DNA of 64,000 nucleotides from Rhodobacteraceae bacterium Alg231-04 (GCA_900143635.1 FREY01000002.1:558501-622500); one strand, 5' to 3'; positions 51,153 to 61,018 are shown, numbered from the stretch's first letter. Translations and numbers: made by a program. The notes: a model not told the origin generated them from the sequence alone.

Positions 51153-51978
51153 CGCCGTCCAGTGGGCAGCCTTCGATTGTCACCCGGTGCATGTGACGGC
51201 GAAAGCCGTGATAGTCATTGATTGCCTTGTGCCAGGTTGCCCTGTTGTCCCACATCGAAATATCTCCGGCCTGCCAGCGGACACGTGCCTGAAATTCCGG
51301 CTGCTGGCAGTGCAGATACAGGAAATTCAGCAGCGCCTCTGACTCTGTATCTGCCAGCCCGTCAATCCTGGTGGTGAAAACCGGGTTCACGTAAATCCCT
51401 TTGCGGCCCGACAGGGGATGGCGAATGATGACTGGGTGCAGCACATCCTGAGTTGCTGCAGTGGCGTTGGCCAGGCGGCCGGACCGCGCCGCTTCGCTGT
51501 CTTCTGCACTGGCACCGAACACGTGGCGCGAGCTGTGCCAGGCGGACAGCCCTTCCAGAAACCGCTGCATCGGTGCCGACAGAGCGTCATAGGCCATGCC
51601 CATGGACACGAACAACGTGTCACCGCCATAGGGGGGCACTTCGATGGCGCGCAGGATTGAACCCAATGCAGGCGCTGTGTCGTAGGAGTGATCGGTGTGC
51701 CAGCCCTCACCAACGGCCTCTTTCTGGTCTTTCTCCTTTGTCACGGTTGCGATCTCGGGGTGGCCGTCCACCGGTTTGAAGAAGCGGTTGACGTTGATCG
51801 GGCCGAACTTGCGAGCAAAGGCGAGGTGATCCTCGGGGGTGATGTCCTGCTGGTTGCGGATCACGATGACGGAGTGTTTGGCAAATGCGGCCTGAAGGCT
51901 TTCAAACTGGCCAGCGTCGCGAACGTCGACGCCGGTAATCTCGGCGCCTAAGCCGCCTGTAAGGGGACTGATTTGCAC
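51142..51978 (-). CDS. TauD/TfdA-family 2-oxoglutarate/Fe(II) dioxygenase
   Basis: The 278-residue protein has the TauD layout: ISPLTGGLGAEITGVDV, the iron ligands H-x-D in GEGWHTDHSYDTAPALGSIL (near 92), SRHVFGA, VIRHPLSGRKGIYVNPVFTTRIDGL, and the distal His/Arg in WDNRATWHKAINDYHGFRRHMHRVTIEG. It hydroxylates an organic substrate, in this family often a sulfonate, phenoxyacetate or alkyl sulfate. The LysR gene diverges 91 bases away and is the probable regulator. Its last bases overlap the opposing GlsB-like gene by 11 bases. Confidence 0.9.
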   Translation of the reverse strand: MQISPLTGGLGAEITGVDVRDAGQFESLQAAFAKHSVIVIRNQQDITPEDHLAFARKFGPINVNRFFKPVDGHPEIATVTKEKDQKEAVGEGWHTDHSYDTAPALGSILRAIEVPPYGGDTLFVSMGMAYDALSAPMQRFLEGLSAWHSSRHVFGASAEDSEAARSGRLANATAATQDVLHPVIIRHPLSGRKGIYVNPVFTTRIDGLADTESEALLNFLYLHCQQPEFQARVRWQAGDISMWDNRATWHKAINDYHGFRRHMHRVTIEGCPLDGVSA

Positions 51979-52040
51979 GTCTCTCTCCCATCTGTGTTGC
52001 CGGAACAGGGTAGCCGTGTATTAAAGATCAGAAAAACTAA

Positions 52041-52062
52041 TTATTCTCGGGTCAAAGGATAA
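52041..52062. promoter_or_regulatory. Candidate LysR-type binding site
   Basis: TTATTC-N10-GGATAA is an imperfect inverted repeat (5 of 6) ending 8 bases before the LysR start, in the shared 91-base TauD/LysR promoter region. Size and placement suit a LysR regulatory site. Weak by itself. Confidence 0.3.
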
Positions 52063-52069
52063 GAAATCT

Positions 52070-52999
52070 ATGCTTCGATATACCCTGAGACAGTTGGAGT
52101 ATTTCGCTGCGGCTGCGCGAGCAGGCAGTATATCAGAAGGCGCGCGCTTTCTGGGGGTAACGCCGGCCGCGGTGGCAGCTGCGGTGTCCAAGTTGGAAGA
52201 TAGCAGTGGTCTGAAGCTGTTCGACCGCTTTCCGGCGCAGGGGGTGAAGCTGACAGTTAATGGTGGTCTGTTTCTGGAGGACGCTGAACGGCTGTTGCAG
52301 CAGGGCCGCCAGATGGAGGCAAAAGCGCGGGCGCTGGGCGAGCGTACCAGTGGCTTGCTGCGGTTTGGTTGCTATCACGCGATTGCCTATGCTTTTGGCC
52401 CGCAGATGCTGATCCGGCACAAAGAACGTTGGCCGCATGTGCATCTGGAAATGATAGAAAGCCACACTGCGGAACTTGCGGAGCTTCTTCACAAGGGAGA
52501 CCTGGATCTGGCGCTGACATTTGGCCGGGGCATGGCGACGGGTCAGCTGGATTTGACTCCGGTTTCCAAGGCGGTCCCCAAAGTGATCCTTGCGGCCGAT
52601 CACCCGTTGGCCAGACGGCGGGCCCTCGGGTTGGAGGACCTGCGCGGCCTTCCCTACCTGCTGGGCCAGGAACCTGGGCCCGGACCAAGCTATCTGGATA
52701 TGCTGCGCAGCGCCGGACTGGATCCGGAAATTGCGCTGGCCTCCCGCTCCTTTGAGATGATCCGCAGTTGTGCAGGCAAGGGGCTGGGATTTTCGCTCAT
52801 GGCGTTTCAGCCGCCTCATATGGTGACATACCACGGTGACCGGCTGGCGGCGGTGCCGTTAAAGGAGCCCCTTGGGCAGTTGGATATCGTTCTGGCAACT
52901 CGGAAAGGGCGACTGGAGGAGCCGCTCTTGGCTGCGTTTCTGAAATTATGCCGAGAGGTTCTGGCACCGGCCGAGGCCATGTCCACGTCGGATCGTTAG
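52070..52999 (+). CDS. LysR-family transcriptional regulator
   Basis: The 309-residue protein has an N-terminal HTH (YTLRQLEYFAAAARAGSISEGARFLGVTPAAVAAAVSKLEDSSGLKLFDRFPAQGVKLT, residues 3-62). A substrate-binding domain follows (LLRFGCYHAIAYAFGPQMLIRHKERWPHVHLEMIESHTAELAELLHKGDLDLALTFG). It diverges from the TauD-family gene, the usual arrangement for a LysR regulator and its target. Its last 4 bases overlap the opposing TRIC gene. Effector unknown. Confidence 0.93.
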   Translation: MLRYTLRQLEYFAAAARAGSISEGARFLGVTPAAVAAAVSKLEDSSGLKLFDRFPAQGVKLTVNGGLFLEDAERLLQQGRQMEAKARALGERTSGLLRFGCYHAIAYAFGPQMLIRHKERWPHVHLEMIESHTAELAELLHKGDLDLALTFGRGMATGQLDLTPVSKAVPKVILAADHPLARRRALGLEDLRGLPYLLGQEPGPGPSYLDMLRSAGLDPEIALASRSFEMIRSCAGKGLGFSLMAFQPPHMVTYHGDRLAAVPLKEPLGQLDIVLATRKGRLEEPLLAAFLKLCREVLAPAEAMSTSDR

Positions 53000-53619
53000 G
53001 AACGCGGGGGGCGTGATCGATAGACGGGCAGATGCCAGCCAAAGGCGATGGAGCCTGCGCGCAGGGCCCAGCAGACTGCCGCGCAGGCCAGCAGCGCGTG
53101 TTGTTGGGGGAACCCGATCTGCATCAGGCCAACCGCTGCAATGGCACCTGCCATGGCGCAGGTGATGTAAAGCTCGCCTTGCTTCAGAACCAGCGGCACC
53201 TCGTTACAGACCACATCGCGCATCAGCCCGCCAAGGCTGCCGGTGGCCATGCCCATCAATACGACAATGACAGCAGGTTGGCCTAGGCTCAGAGCGGCGC
53301 CGGTGCCGGCAGGTACAGCCACGGCCAGCGCGAAACTGTCCAGCCAGATCACCCAAGACATGCGGCTTTCAACCCTGTGCGCGGTGAAGAACACTAGGGC
53401 GGCGGCTGAGGTCGCGAGAAGGATATAAGAGGGTTCAGCGACCCAGAAGACCGGGTGGCGGTCCAGCAGCAGATCACGCACCGTGCCGCCGCCAACCGCC
53501 GTCAGGCAGGCAACAAAGGCAAAGCCGACGATATCCAGCTGCGCCCGGCTGGCCACCAAAGCCCCGGTCAGGGCGAAGACAAACACCGAGGCGAAATCGA
53601 GAAAGGCAAGCAGGGTCAC
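52996..53619 (-). CDS. Trimeric intracellular cation (TRIC) channel family protein (UPF0126)
   Basis: The 207-residue membrane protein has two repeated UPF0126 modules: FLDFASVFVFALTGALVASRAQLDIVGFAFVACLTAVGGGTVRDLLL and WLDSFALAVAVPAGTGAALSLGQPAVIVVLMGMATGSLGGLMRDVVCNEVPLVL. Both hold the GGxxRD motif. The GTG at 53619 gives the family length; the longer frame overlaps upstream sequence without codon bias. Bacterial TRIC proteins form K+-permeable trimers. It ends 4 bases inside the LysR gene. Confidence 0.9.
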   Translation of the reverse strand: MTLLAFLDFASVFVFALTGALVASRAQLDIVGFAFVACLTAVGGGTVRDLLLDRHPVFWVAEPSYILLATSAAALVFFTAHRVESRMSWVIWLDSFALAVAVPAGTGAALSLGQPAVIVVLMGMATGSLGGLMRDVVCNEVPLVLKQGELYITCAMAGAIAAVGLMQIGFPQQHALLACAAVCWALRAGSIAFGWHLPVYRSRPPRS

Positions 53620-53656
53620 GCGGCGCCCCCCGACTGGGATATGCGCCGCTGATCGA

Positions 53657-54124
53657 TCACGACTTGGCCTTGCCCGGCTTGAAGGGGGCCATGCCGGCGC
53701 GGGCCAATTCGTCGGCACGTTCGTTTTCCGGATGGCCTGCGTGGCCCTTGACCCATTCCCAGGTCACCGTGTGACGGGCCTGTGCCTCGTCGATGCGCTG
53801 CCACAGTTCGACGTTTTTCACCGGCTTTTTGGAGGCGGTCTTCCAGCCGTTTTTCTTCCAGCCGTGGATCCAGCTTGAGACACCGTTTTTGACATAGGCC
53901 GAATCCGTGACCACGGTGATCACCGAAGGCCGCGCCAGGCTTTCCAGCGCGTGGATCGCCGCCAGAAGCTCCATCCGGTTGTTGGTGGTATTGGCCTCGC
54001 CACCTTTCAGTTCTTTTTCTTTGACGACGGTGTCGCCGTCCATGGCGCGCAGCAAGGCGCCCCAGCCGCCGGGGCCGGGATTGCCCGAGCAGGCACCATC
54101 GGTATAGGCGTAAAGATCAGCCAT
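53657..54124 (-). CDS. rnhA: Ribonuclease HI
   Basis: The 155-residue enzyme degrades RNA in RNA-DNA hybrids. The catalytic acids are all present: D in [23 protein letters not shown] in [17 protein letters not shown] in [30 protein letters not shown], and D in [12 protein letters not shown]. The ATG at 54124 was chosen as the family start (MADLYAY). It overlaps the stop of the methyltransferase gene by 8 bases. Confidence 0.97.
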   Translation of the reverse strand: MADLYAYTDGACSGNPGPGGWGALLRAMDGDTVVKEKELKGGEANTTNNRMELLAAIHALESLARPSVITVVTDSAYVKNGVSSWIHGWKKNGWKTASKKPVKNVELWQRIDEAQARHTVTWEWVKGHAGHPENERADELARAGMAPFKPGKAKS

Positions 54125-54710
54125 GCGCGGCCACCGAAATCCATGGCTGAACAGTTCCTTCCAGCCCCTTGCCCTGACCAAGGTGTGTCCCGGTCACGGT
54201 GAACCCTGCATCTTGCAACAGCGTCTCCAGTTCGTTTTGCGTGTAATAGGAATAGTAGCGGCCCAGTCCGTCGCGGTGCTCCCCGCTGCCGAGCTTCATG
54301 CCGATATAGAAGGCCCCGCCCGGTTTCAATGCGCGGTGCAGGGCGGCCAGATGGCGCGGGAAATCGATGCGCGGCGCATGCAGAAGCGAGAAATTGGCCC
54401 AGATGCCATCATAGAGATCGCTGCCGTCGATATCATCAAATGTTGCCTGACGGGCGCTGACGCCTTGGTGCTGGTTTGCCTTGGCAACCATCTCGGCTGA
54501 TGCGTCCATGCCGGTCACAGTTAAACCGGCCTTGGCCATTTCTGCCGCAGCAGCACCGGGGCCGCAGCCCAGATCCAGCACCTGTCCCTTGGCGGGAAGG
54601 GCGGCGATGAAATCATGCAGGCGCGGATCGTTCTGATTGGCAGCATCGGTGCGCCGCGCGTATTCGTCAGCGTCGCGATTATAGACCTGCAGGGTTTCCG
54701 GATCGCTCAT
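54117..54710 (-). CDS. SAM-dependent class I methyltransferase
   Basis: The 197-residue protein has the SAM-binding motifs [35 protein letters not shown] (residues about 46-80), [44 protein letters not shown] and the final strand region. The substrate is unknown. Its 3' end overlaps rnhA by 8 bases, so the two are coupled. LysE-family and IspH genes follow upstream on the same strand but separately. Confidence 0.9.
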   Translation of the reverse strand: MSDPETLQVYNRDADEYARRTDAANQNDPRLHDFIAALPAKGQVLDLGCGPGAAAAEMAKAGLTVTGMDASAEMVAKANQHQGVSARQATFDDIDGSDLYDGIWANFSLLHAPRIDFPRHLAALHRALKPGGAFYIGMKLGSGEHRDGLGRYYSYYTQNELETLLQDAGFTVTGTHLGQGKGLEGTVQPWISVAAHG

Positions 54711-54784
54711 TCTGGGCCTCTTGGGTTTCTGCGGTCAGCCATAGTTCAGATGAAACTGCGCGGCAAATGCATTGCGCCGCACAG

Positions 54785-55402
54785 TTAGGCGCGTTCGATG
54801 GCCAGCCGTGCTGCCAGTGCTGCAAAAACCGCGGCAAAACTGCGGTTGAGCCAGGACATCAGCCGATCTGATCCCAGCACGTAAGACCGCGCGCGGGCTG
54901 CAAAGATGCCGTAGAATGCAAAGACAGCAAAGGTCATGGCCATGAAAATCGCGCCCAGAAGCGCCATTTCCACTGTTGCGGTTGCGGCGGCACCGCTCAG
55001 AAACGGAGGAAGCAGCGCGAGAAAGAAGACCGAAAGTTTGGGATTCAGAATGTTGATCAACGCACCACGCCGGGCAATGCGTGGCCCGGTGTCCCTGGCG
55101 CGGTTCGGGGCGATCTGCAGCGCCCCGCCAGACCGCAGCGACTGCCATGCGAGATAAAGCAGGTATAGAACACCAGCCGTTTTCACGATCTGAAACAGAA
55201 CCGCCGAACTGTGCAGGACAGCGGCGAGGCCGAGTGTGGCCGCTGCCAGATGCGGCAGGATGCCGATGGTGCAGCCAAGTGCGGCCCAAAGCGCCGCCCG
55301 CCAGCCCTGCCCAAGACCAAGCGCAAGCGTATAGAGCACACCGGTTCCGGGGGCGAGGACAACGACAAAGGCCGTAAGGAGAAACTGAAAGGAGATCATC
55401 AA
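54785..55402 (-). CDS. LysE-family amino acid exporter
   Basis: The 205-residue membrane protein has about six helices. It starts FLLTAFVVVLAPGTGVLYTLALGLGQGWRAALWAALGCTIGILPHLAAATLGLAAVL and has the LysE/RhtB pattern YLLYLAWQSLRSGGAL and INILNPKLSVFFLALLPPFLSG. Members export lysine, threonine or homoserine lactones; the substrate is not deducible. The 74 bases to the methyltransferase hold no gene. Confidence 0.92.
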   Translation of the reverse strand: MMISFQFLLTAFVVVLAPGTGVLYTLALGLGQGWRAALWAALGCTIGILPHLAAATLGLAAVLHSSAVLFQIVKTAGVLYLLYLAWQSLRSGGALQIAPNRARDTGPRIARRGALINILNPKLSVFFLALLPPFLSGAAATATVEMALLGAIFMAMTFAVFAFYGIFAARARSYVLGSDRLMSWLNRSFAAVFAALAARLAIERA

Positions 55403-55480
55403 AAAGGCTCCGGCACGAAATTCACTAGAGCCTCAAGATGGCGGTGCTGTACGGGTTCCGCAACCCCGCTTGAAGCCGGA

Positions 55481-56431
55481 TCAGGCCGGAATGCGCAGCA
55501 CGCGGGGCACTTTGAATTCCACCGTTTCCACTGCGGTCTCGACCACCTCAACGGTGACATCATAGCGGGCGCGGAAGGCGTCGATCACCTCATTCACCAG
55601 CAGTTCCGGGGCCGAAGCACCAGCGGTGATGGCGATGCTCTTGATGCCGTCCAGAGCGCGCCAATCAATGCTGTCGGCGCGTTGCACCAGCTGCGCATAG
55701 TTGCAGCCGTTCTTGGCGCCAACCTCAACCAGACGGCGCGAATTGGACGAATTCGGCGCACCCACAACCAGCAGAGCATCGGATTTTGGCGCAACCGCCT
55801 TGACCGCTTCCTGACGATTGGTGGTGGCGTAACAGATGTCTTCCTTGTGTGGGCCGACGATGGCGGGGAAACGTGCGTTCAGGGCGGTGACAATGCCTTT
55901 TGTGTCATCAACCGACAGGGTGGTCTGGGTGACATAGGCGATCGCATTCGGGTCGCGGACATCGACCGTGGCCACGTCTTCGACTGTTTCAACCAGCAGC
56001 ACTTCGCCATCCGGTAGCTGCCCCATGGTGCCGACGGTTTCGGGGTGTCCCTTGTGGCCGATCATGATCATCTGCAGCCCCGCCTCGTTGTGACGCTGGG
56101 CTTCGATATGGACCTTGGAGACCAGCGGACAGGTGGCATCAACATAGACCATCTTGCGGCGCTCGGCCTCGGCGGGGACTGTCTTGGCGACACCATGGGC
56201 GGAAAAAATCACCGGCCGGTCATCCGGACAGTCGTCCAGTTCCTCGACAAAAACAGCGCCCTTGTCTTTCAGACCGTCGACGACAAATTTGTTGTGCACG
56301 ATCTCGTGGCGCACATAGACCGGCGCGCCCCATTTTTCGAGCGCCATTTCGACGATCTTGATCGCGCGGTCGACGCCGGCGCAAAAGCCGCGCGGTGCGG
56401 CGAGATAGAGGGTCAGGGCTGGTTTGGTCAT
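55481..56431 (-). CDS. ispH: 4-hydroxy-3-methylbut-2-enyl diphosphate reductase
   Basis: IspH makes IPP and DMAPP in the MEP isoprenoid pathway. The 316-residue product has the three cluster cysteines in [14 protein letters not shown] (near 18), [11 protein letters not shown] (near 101) and [12 protein letters not shown] (near 197). It also has [16 protein letters not shown] and [16 protein letters not shown], characteristic of the family. AAGGAG lies 5 bases before the ATG. It diverges from a cytochrome c gene. Confidence 0.97.
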   Translation of the reverse strand: MTKPALTLYLAAPRGFCAGVDRAIKIVEMALEKWGAPVYVRHEIVHNKFVVDGLKDKGAVFVEELDDCPDDRPVIFSAHGVAKTVPAEAERRKMVYVDATCPLVSKVHIEAQRHNEAGLQMIMIGHKGHPETVGTMGQLPDGEVLLVETVEDVATVDVRDPNAIAYVTQTTLSVDDTKGIVTALNARFPAIVGPHKEDICYATTNRQEAVKAVAPKSDALLVVGAPNSSNSRRLVEVGAKNGCNYAQLVQRADSIDWRALDGIKSIAITAGASAPELLVNEVIDAFRARYDVTVEVVETAVETVEFKVPRVLRIPA

Positions 56432-56561
56432 CGGCGTCTCCTTAGGGCCAGAGGTAAGGGGTTCACAGGCGCACGTCCAGTGTTCTCAAGCGGTGAAATC
56501 AGCGCTTGAGCCTCCAGCGCGGGAAGGCAGCAGAAGGGTCGGGAACAACACAGAAGGACAG

Positions 56562-57023
56562 ATGATGAGAAAGGCGGCAACCGTGGCAATCGCAGGCGCG
56601 ATAGCAGCAGCGGGGATCTGGGTCTTGAACAACGGTGCAGAAACGGGCGGCCAGCTGCCCTATCTGGACAGCGATGCGGTTGCGGCCGGACAGGGGCTGT
56701 ATCAGGGGTATTGTGCATCCTGTCATGGTGATGATCTGGAAGGGGAGGGGGACTGGCGGCAGCGCGATGACGACGGGTATTTGCCCGCGCCACCGCATTC
56801 CGAGCGAGGCCACACCTGGCATCATCCTGATGCGCAGCTGATTGCCATCACCACTTATGGATCCGCTGCTTTGGTGGGTGGCGGCTACAAAAGTCGTATG
56901 GCCGGATACAAGGACGTGCTGAGCGAACAGGAGATCCGCGAGGTGCTGGCCTATATCAAGAGCACCTGGCCGCAGGATGTGATCCGCAAGCACAATGAGA
57001 TCAACGCTGCCGCCAGCGGCTGA
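56562..57023 (+). CDS. Cytochrome c family protein
   Basis: The 153-residue protein has an N-terminal signal/anchor (MMRKAATVAIAGAIAAAGIWVL). A single heme motif is in QGLYQGYCASCHGDDLEGEGDWRQRD (CxxCH near 55). The distal half contains AALVGGGYKSRMAGYKDVLSEQEIREVLAYIKSTWP, the fold of small class I cytochromes; the Met in SRMAGY is the probable sixth ligand. GAAGGA lies just before the ATG. Partner unknown. Confidence 0.9.
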   Translation: MMRKAATVAIAGAIAAAGIWVLNNGAETGGQLPYLDSDAVAAGQGLYQGYCASCHGDDLEGEGDWRQRDDDGYLPAPPHSERGHTWHHPDAQLIAITTYGSAALVGGGYKSRMAGYKDVLSEQEIREVLAYIKSTWPQDVIRKHNEINAAASG

Positions 57024-57040
57024 TGTGACCTGGGTAAAAG

Positions 57041-57066
57041 ATAAAGGCGCCCGCAAGGGGCGCCTT
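57041..57066. terminator. Terminator hairpin between the cytochrome and NYN genes
   Basis: AAGGCGCCC pairs with GGGCGCCTT (9 bp, GCAAG loop) midway between converging stops. A T-rich tail appears on the minus strand side, so it suits the NYN gene best and may serve both. Confidence 0.7.
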
Positions 57067-57070
57067 CACA

Positions 57071-57658
57071 CTATTTGCCGCCGGCCATGGCGACATTGCG
57101 TGGCTCACGCGGTTCGTCCGGCATTTCGCGCGGCGGCCGGCCAATGACATCGCGCAGCTCTTCCAGCTCGATGAAATTGTCGGCCTGGCGGCGCAGCTCA
57201 TCCGAGATCATCGGCGGCTGGCTGCGGATGGTGGAGACCACCGAAACGCGCACGCCCTGACGCTGCAGGCTGGCAACCAGCGGGCGGAAATCGCCATCGC
57301 CGGAAAACAGCACGATGTGGTCAACGCGCGGGGCCAGTTCCATGGCATCGACCGTGAGTTCGATGTCCATGTTGCCCTTTACTTTGCGGCGGCCCATGCT
57401 GTCAGTGTATTCTTTGGCCGGTTTGGTGACCATGGTGAAGCCATTGTAGTGCAACCAATCAACCAGCGGCCGGATCGGCGAATATTCATCGTTCTCAAGA
57501 AGTGCGGTGTAATAGAACGCGCGCAGCATTTTTCCGCGGCGCATGAATTCCTGACGCAACAACTTGTAATCGATATCGAACCCTAATGCCTTGGCCGCAG
57601 CATAAAGGTTCGAACCGTCGATGAACAGCGCGAGCCGTTCGTCTTTGTAAAACATCAA
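57071..57658 (-). CDS. NYN domain-containing protein (LabA/DUF88 type)
   Basis: The 195-residue protein has the PIN-like NYN fold: ERLALFIDGSNLYAAAKALGFDIDYKLLRQEFM (metal Asp at about 16), VKGNMDIELTVDAMELAPRVDHIVLFSGDGDFRPLVASLQRQGVRVSVVST. The acidic residues for RNase-type chemistry are present (D in FIDGSN, D in KGNMDIEL, D in SGDGDF). It is probably an RNA-processing nuclease. It stands between cytochrome and folK genes, diverging from folK across 135 bases. Confidence 0.88.
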   Translation of the reverse strand: MMFYKDERLALFIDGSNLYAAAKALGFDIDYKLLRQEFMRRGKMLRAFYYTALLENDEYSPIRPLVDWLHYNGFTMVTKPAKEYTDSMGRRKVKGNMDIELTVDAMELAPRVDHIVLFSGDGDFRPLVASLQRQGVRVSVVSTIRSQPPMISDELRRQADNFIELEELRDVIGRPPREMPDEPREPRNVAMAGGK

Positions 57659-57793
57659 ATTGTCCTTCCGGTATACGCCACCTCAGCCTAGGGTTCCGTG
57701 AGTGAGTGCTTAAATTTGGCGAGGCAGCTAGCATTAATGTAATTTATTTGACATGTACCGCAAGGGCAGCATGCAAGACATACGAGGTCAAAA

Positions 57794-58363
57794 ATGACCG
57801 AAATCCGGTCAATTTCATTCATTGCTATGGGCGGAAACCTACCGTCTCCGGCAGGAACCCCCTTGGAAACACTTTCAGCGGCGCTTCCTGAGCTGGCCCG
57901 CAGGGGGCTCAGACTGCGCGCGGTGTCGCGTTTTTTCGCCACCCCCTGTTTCCCGGCCGGTGCAGGTCCAGACTATGTCAACGCGGTAATTGCTGTCGAG
58001 GGAAATATCCCCGAGCAACACACGTTAAGCGTGCTTCACGAGGTGGAATCGCTGTTCTCCCGCGTGCGTGATCAGCGCTGGGGCATGCGTACATTGGATC
58101 TGGATCTGATCGCGGTGGGTGATGCTGTGCTTCCCGATAGCAGCCGTTTCGACACCTGGCGCGGACTGCCGCTGGAGGCACAGATGCAGCAGGCACCCGG
58201 TGAATTGATCCTGCCGCATCCGCGGCTTCAGGACCGCGCCTTTGTCCTTGTTCCCCTGTGCGATATCGCTCCTGGCTGGCTGCATCCGGTGCTGAAAAAA
58301 TCCGCCCGAGAGATGCTGCAGGCCCTGCCGCGGCAGGATGTGGACGGGGTTGTTCCGCTCTAA
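57794..58363 (+). CDS. folK: 2-amino-4-hydroxy-6-hydroxymethyldihydropteridine pyrophosphokinase
   Basis: The 189-residue enzyme pyrophosphorylates hydroxymethyl-dihydropterin in folate synthesis. It shows [27 protein letters not shown] at the start, [25 protein letters not shown], and the ATP/substrate motif [19 protein letters not shown], where the usual Pro is Met. [24 protein letters not shown] is the C-terminal family pattern. A TTGACA at 57748-57753 could be its -35 element, without a good -10. Confidence 0.95.
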   Translation: MTEIRSISFIAMGGNLPSPAGTPLETLSAALPELARRGLRLRAVSRFFATPCFPAGAGPDYVNAVIAVEGNIPEQHTLSVLHEVESLFSRVRDQRWGMRTLDLDLIAVGDAVLPDSSRFDTWRGLPLEAQMQQAPGELILPHPRLQDRAFVLVPLCDIAPGWLHPVLKKSAREMLQALPRQDVDGVVPL

Positions 58364-58387
58364 GTCGGCAGTTGCGAATATCAGTGC

Positions 58388-58416
58388 TTGTCAAGGGAAA
58401 GATTCGGCCTTAAAAA
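58388..58416 (+). promoter_or_regulatory. Probable sigma-70 promoter of rpoZ
   Basis: TTGTCA (5 of 6), a 17-base spacer and TAAAAA (4 of 6) lie 39 bases before the rpoZ ATG. Confidence 0.5.
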
Positions 58417-58454
58417 CCGCCATTCTGGACCCATATATCTTTGGAGAGTCGCTC

Positions 58455-58808
58455 ATGGCCCGCGTTACGGTTGAAGACTGCGTAGACAAGGTACCCAACC
58501 GCTTCGAGCTGGTAATGCTTGCGGCTCATCGTGCCCGTGAAATCTCCGCTGGTGCGGCGATCACAATCGAGCGCGACAACGACAAGAACCCCGTTGTTTC
58601 GCTGCGCGAGATCGCTGATGAAACCCAAAGCGCCGAAGATCTGCGCGAACGCCTGATCGAGAGCAACCAGACTCAGATCGAAGTAGATGAGCCGGAAGAA
58701 GATTCCATGGCGCTGCTGATGGGTGGCGAGGCTGACAAGCCGGCGGATGACGATATGTCGGAAGAAAAACTGCTGCGCGCCCTGATGGAGGCCCAGAGCC
58801 AGGGCTGA
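58455..58808 (+). CDS. rpoZ: DNA-directed RNA polymerase omega subunit
   Basis: The 117-residue product is the omega subunit, which aids RNA polymerase assembly and ppGpp response. The core is [56 protein letters not shown]. An acidic alphaproteobacterial tail follows. GGAG lies 7-8 bases before the ATG at 58455. It precedes the ppGpp synthetase/hydrolase gene, as in many proteobacteria. Confidence 0.96.
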   Translation: MARVTVEDCVDKVPNRFELVMLAAHRAREISAGAAITIERDNDKNPVVSLREIADETQSAEDLRERLIESNQTQIEVDEPEEDSMALLMGGEADKPADDDMSEEKLLRALMEAQSQG

Positions 58809-58842
58809 GCCGCGCGGCGAAAAGAATAGGTGCGGACCACAA

Positions 58843-60981
58843 ATGAATGCGATGACGGCAGACGACCTGATTGCCCTGGTCCGCAACTATAACCCCAAGA
58901 CAAATGCAGACCGCATCGCCGAGGCGCATGATTTCGGCGCCGAGATGCATGAAGGGCAGTTCCGTCATTCCGGAGAGCCCTATTTCACCCACCCGGTTGA
59001 GGTCGCCGCGATCCTCACCGAACAGCGGTTGGATGATGCCACCATCATCACCGCGCTGTTGCATGACACCATCGAAGACACCAAAGCCTCTTACGATGAG
59101 GTCGCGCGCCGTTTCGGCGACGAGGTGGCGATGCTGGTCGATGGCGTCACCAAGCTGACAAATCTGCAGCTGTCCAGCCGCGAGACCAAACAGGCCGAAA
59201 ACTTCCGCAAGCTGTTCATGGCGATGTCCAAGGATCTGCGGGTCATTCTGGTCAAACTGGCTGACCGTCTGCACAATATGCGCACCATCAAGGCCATGCG
59301 CCCTGACAAACAGGCCAAGAAAGCCCGCGAGACCATGGATATCTACGCACCGCTTGCCGGGCGTATGGGTATGCAGTGGATGCGCGAAGAGCTGGAAGAT
59401 CTGGCCTTCCGGGTGCTGAATCCCGAAGGGCGTCAGTCGATTATCCGCCGCTTCATCACGCTGCAGCGCGAGACCGGCGATGTGATCCACCGGATCACCG
59501 GCGATATGCGCAGTGAGCTGGAAAAAGCCGACATCGAAGCAGAGGTCTTTGGCCGTGCCAAAAAACCCTATTCGATCTGGCGCAAGATGCAGGAAAAGGA
59601 TCAGGGGTTTTCGCGCCTGTCCGATATCTATGGTTTCCGCATCATCACCCGGTCCGAGGAAGACTGCTATCGCACCCTTGGCGCCATTCACCAGCGCTGG
59701 CGTGCGGTTCCGGGGCGTTTCAAAGACTACATCAGTCAGCCGAAATCCAACGGCTACCGGTCCATTCACACCACGGTTTCGGGGCGTGACGGCAAAAGGG
59801 TAGAGGTGCAGATCCGCACCAGCCAGATGCACGACGTGGCCGAAACCGGCGTGGCGGCGCATTGGTCCTACAAGGACGGTGTGCGCTCAGGCAACCCTTT
59901 TGCGGTGGACCCGGCCAAATGGATTGCGACCCTCACCGAACAGTTTGACGCTGAGGAGGACCACGACGAGTTCCTCGAGGCGGTGAAGCTGGAGATGTAT
60001 TCGGATCAGGTGTTCTGCTTTACGCCCAAGGGTGATGTGATCAAGCTGCCCAAGGGCGCGACGCCAATCGATTATGCCTTTGCCATTCACACCCGGATCG
60101 GCATGGCCTGCGTTGGTGCCAAGGTTGATGGCATCCGGGTGCCGCTGTGGACCCGGCTGCGCAATGGTCAGTCCGTTGAAATCATCACCGCCGAAGGCCA
60201 GAGCCCGCAGAAAAGCTGGCTGGAAATTGTGGTCACCGGCAAGGCCAAGACCGCGATCCGCCGCTCCATGCGCGAGGCCAACCGGGCCCGGTTTGTGAAG
60301 CTGGGCCATGAATTGGCGCGGTCTGCCTTTGAACATGTTGGCCGCAAGGCGACCGACAAGGCGCTGGAAACCGCCGCCCGCGCGCTGCGCACCGGCAGCA
60401 CGGATGAATTGCTGGCCCGTCTGGGTGCCGCAGAAATCACCGCGCATGATGTGGTGCAGACCGTCTATCCGGATCTCACGGCAGGCGAGGGGGATGAAAT
60501 TCCTGCCCGGCGCGCTGTTGTCGGCCTGCAGCCGGGGCAAAGCTTTGAACGCGCGCCCTGTTGCCAGCCGCTGCCTGGTGAACGCATTATCGGCATCACT
60601 TACCGTGGCCGCGGTGTGGTGGTGCATGCCGCCGATTGTGACAAGCTGGGCGAGTTGGAAGACCAGCCGGAACGCTGGGTTGATGTGCAGTGGCACAGCG
60701 GCAACCACCCGGCCGTTTACGGAACCACCCTGTCGCTGACCATCGGCAACGATGCCGGCGTGCTGGGGCGAATTTGCTCGTTGATCGGCGAGAAAAAGGC
60801 CAATATTTCGGACCTGGAATTTGTGGACCGGAAACCGGACTTTTACCAGTTAGATATAAACGTGGAACTGCGGGACGCTGAACAGCTGCACTCGCTTATT
60901 TTAACACTTGAGGCAGAAAGCGATGTGGCGGCAATTGTGCGCCACCGCGAGAAGCCTCATTCGCTGCGGTTAGACGACTGA
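58843..60981 (+). CDS. rsh: Bifunctional (p)ppGpp synthetase/hydrolase (Rel/SpoT)
   Basis: The 712-residue protein makes and degrades ppGpp. The hydrolase HD domain has GEPYFTHPVEVAAIL and LLHDTIEDTKAS (near 70-80). The synthetase domain has KKPYSIWRKMQEK, YGFRIITRSEEDCYRTLGAIHQRW, RFKDYISQPKSNGYRSIHTTV (about 290-315). A TGS domain (VFCFTPKGDVIKLPKGATPIDYAFAIHTRIG, near 390) and a C-terminal ACT domain (LSLTIGNDAGVLGRICSLIGEKKANISDLEFVDRK) follow. All catalytic motifs of both halves are present. It follows rpoZ by 34 bases. Confidence 0.97.
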   Translation: MNAMTADDLIALVRNYNPKTNADRIAEAHDFGAEMHEGQFRHSGEPYFTHPVEVAAILTEQRLDDATIITALLHDTIEDTKASYDEVARRFGDEVAMLVDGVTKLTNLQLSSRETKQAENFRKLFMAMSKDLRVILVKLADRLHNMRTIKAMRPDKQAKKARETMDIYAPLAGRMGMQWMREELEDLAFRVLNPEGRQSIIRRFITLQRETGDVIHRITGDMRSELEKADIEAEVFGRAKKPYSIWRKMQEKDQGFSRLSDIYGFRIITRSEEDCYRTLGAIHQRWRAVPGRFKDYISQPKSNGYRSIHTTVSGRDGKRVEVQIRTSQMHDVAETGVAAHWSYKDGVRSGNPFAVDPAKWIATLTEQFDAEEDHDEFLEAVKLEMYSDQVFCFTPKGDVIKLPKGATPIDYAFAIHTRIGMACVGAKVDGIRVPLWTRLRNGQSVEIITAEGQSPQKSWLEIVVTGKAKTAIRRSMREANRARFVKLGHELARSAFEHVGRKATDKALETAARALRTGSTDELLARLGAAEITAHDVVQTVYPDLTAGEGDEIPARRAVVGLQPGQSFERAPCCQPLPGERIIGITYRGRGVVVHAADCDKLGELEDQPERWVDVQWHSGNHPAVYGTTLSLTIGNDAGVLGRICSLIGEKKANISDLEFVDRKPDFYQLDINVELRDAEQLHSLILTLEAESDVAAIVRHREKPHSLRLDD

Positions 60982-61018
60982 CGACAGTCGGCTGCAAGAA
61001 AAGGGGAGGGACGGGAAG

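Noticed and set aside
54735..55289. A 184-codon minus-strand frame over the exporter region
   Set aside because: It overlaps the clear LysE-family membrane protein in another frame and lacks any family pattern.
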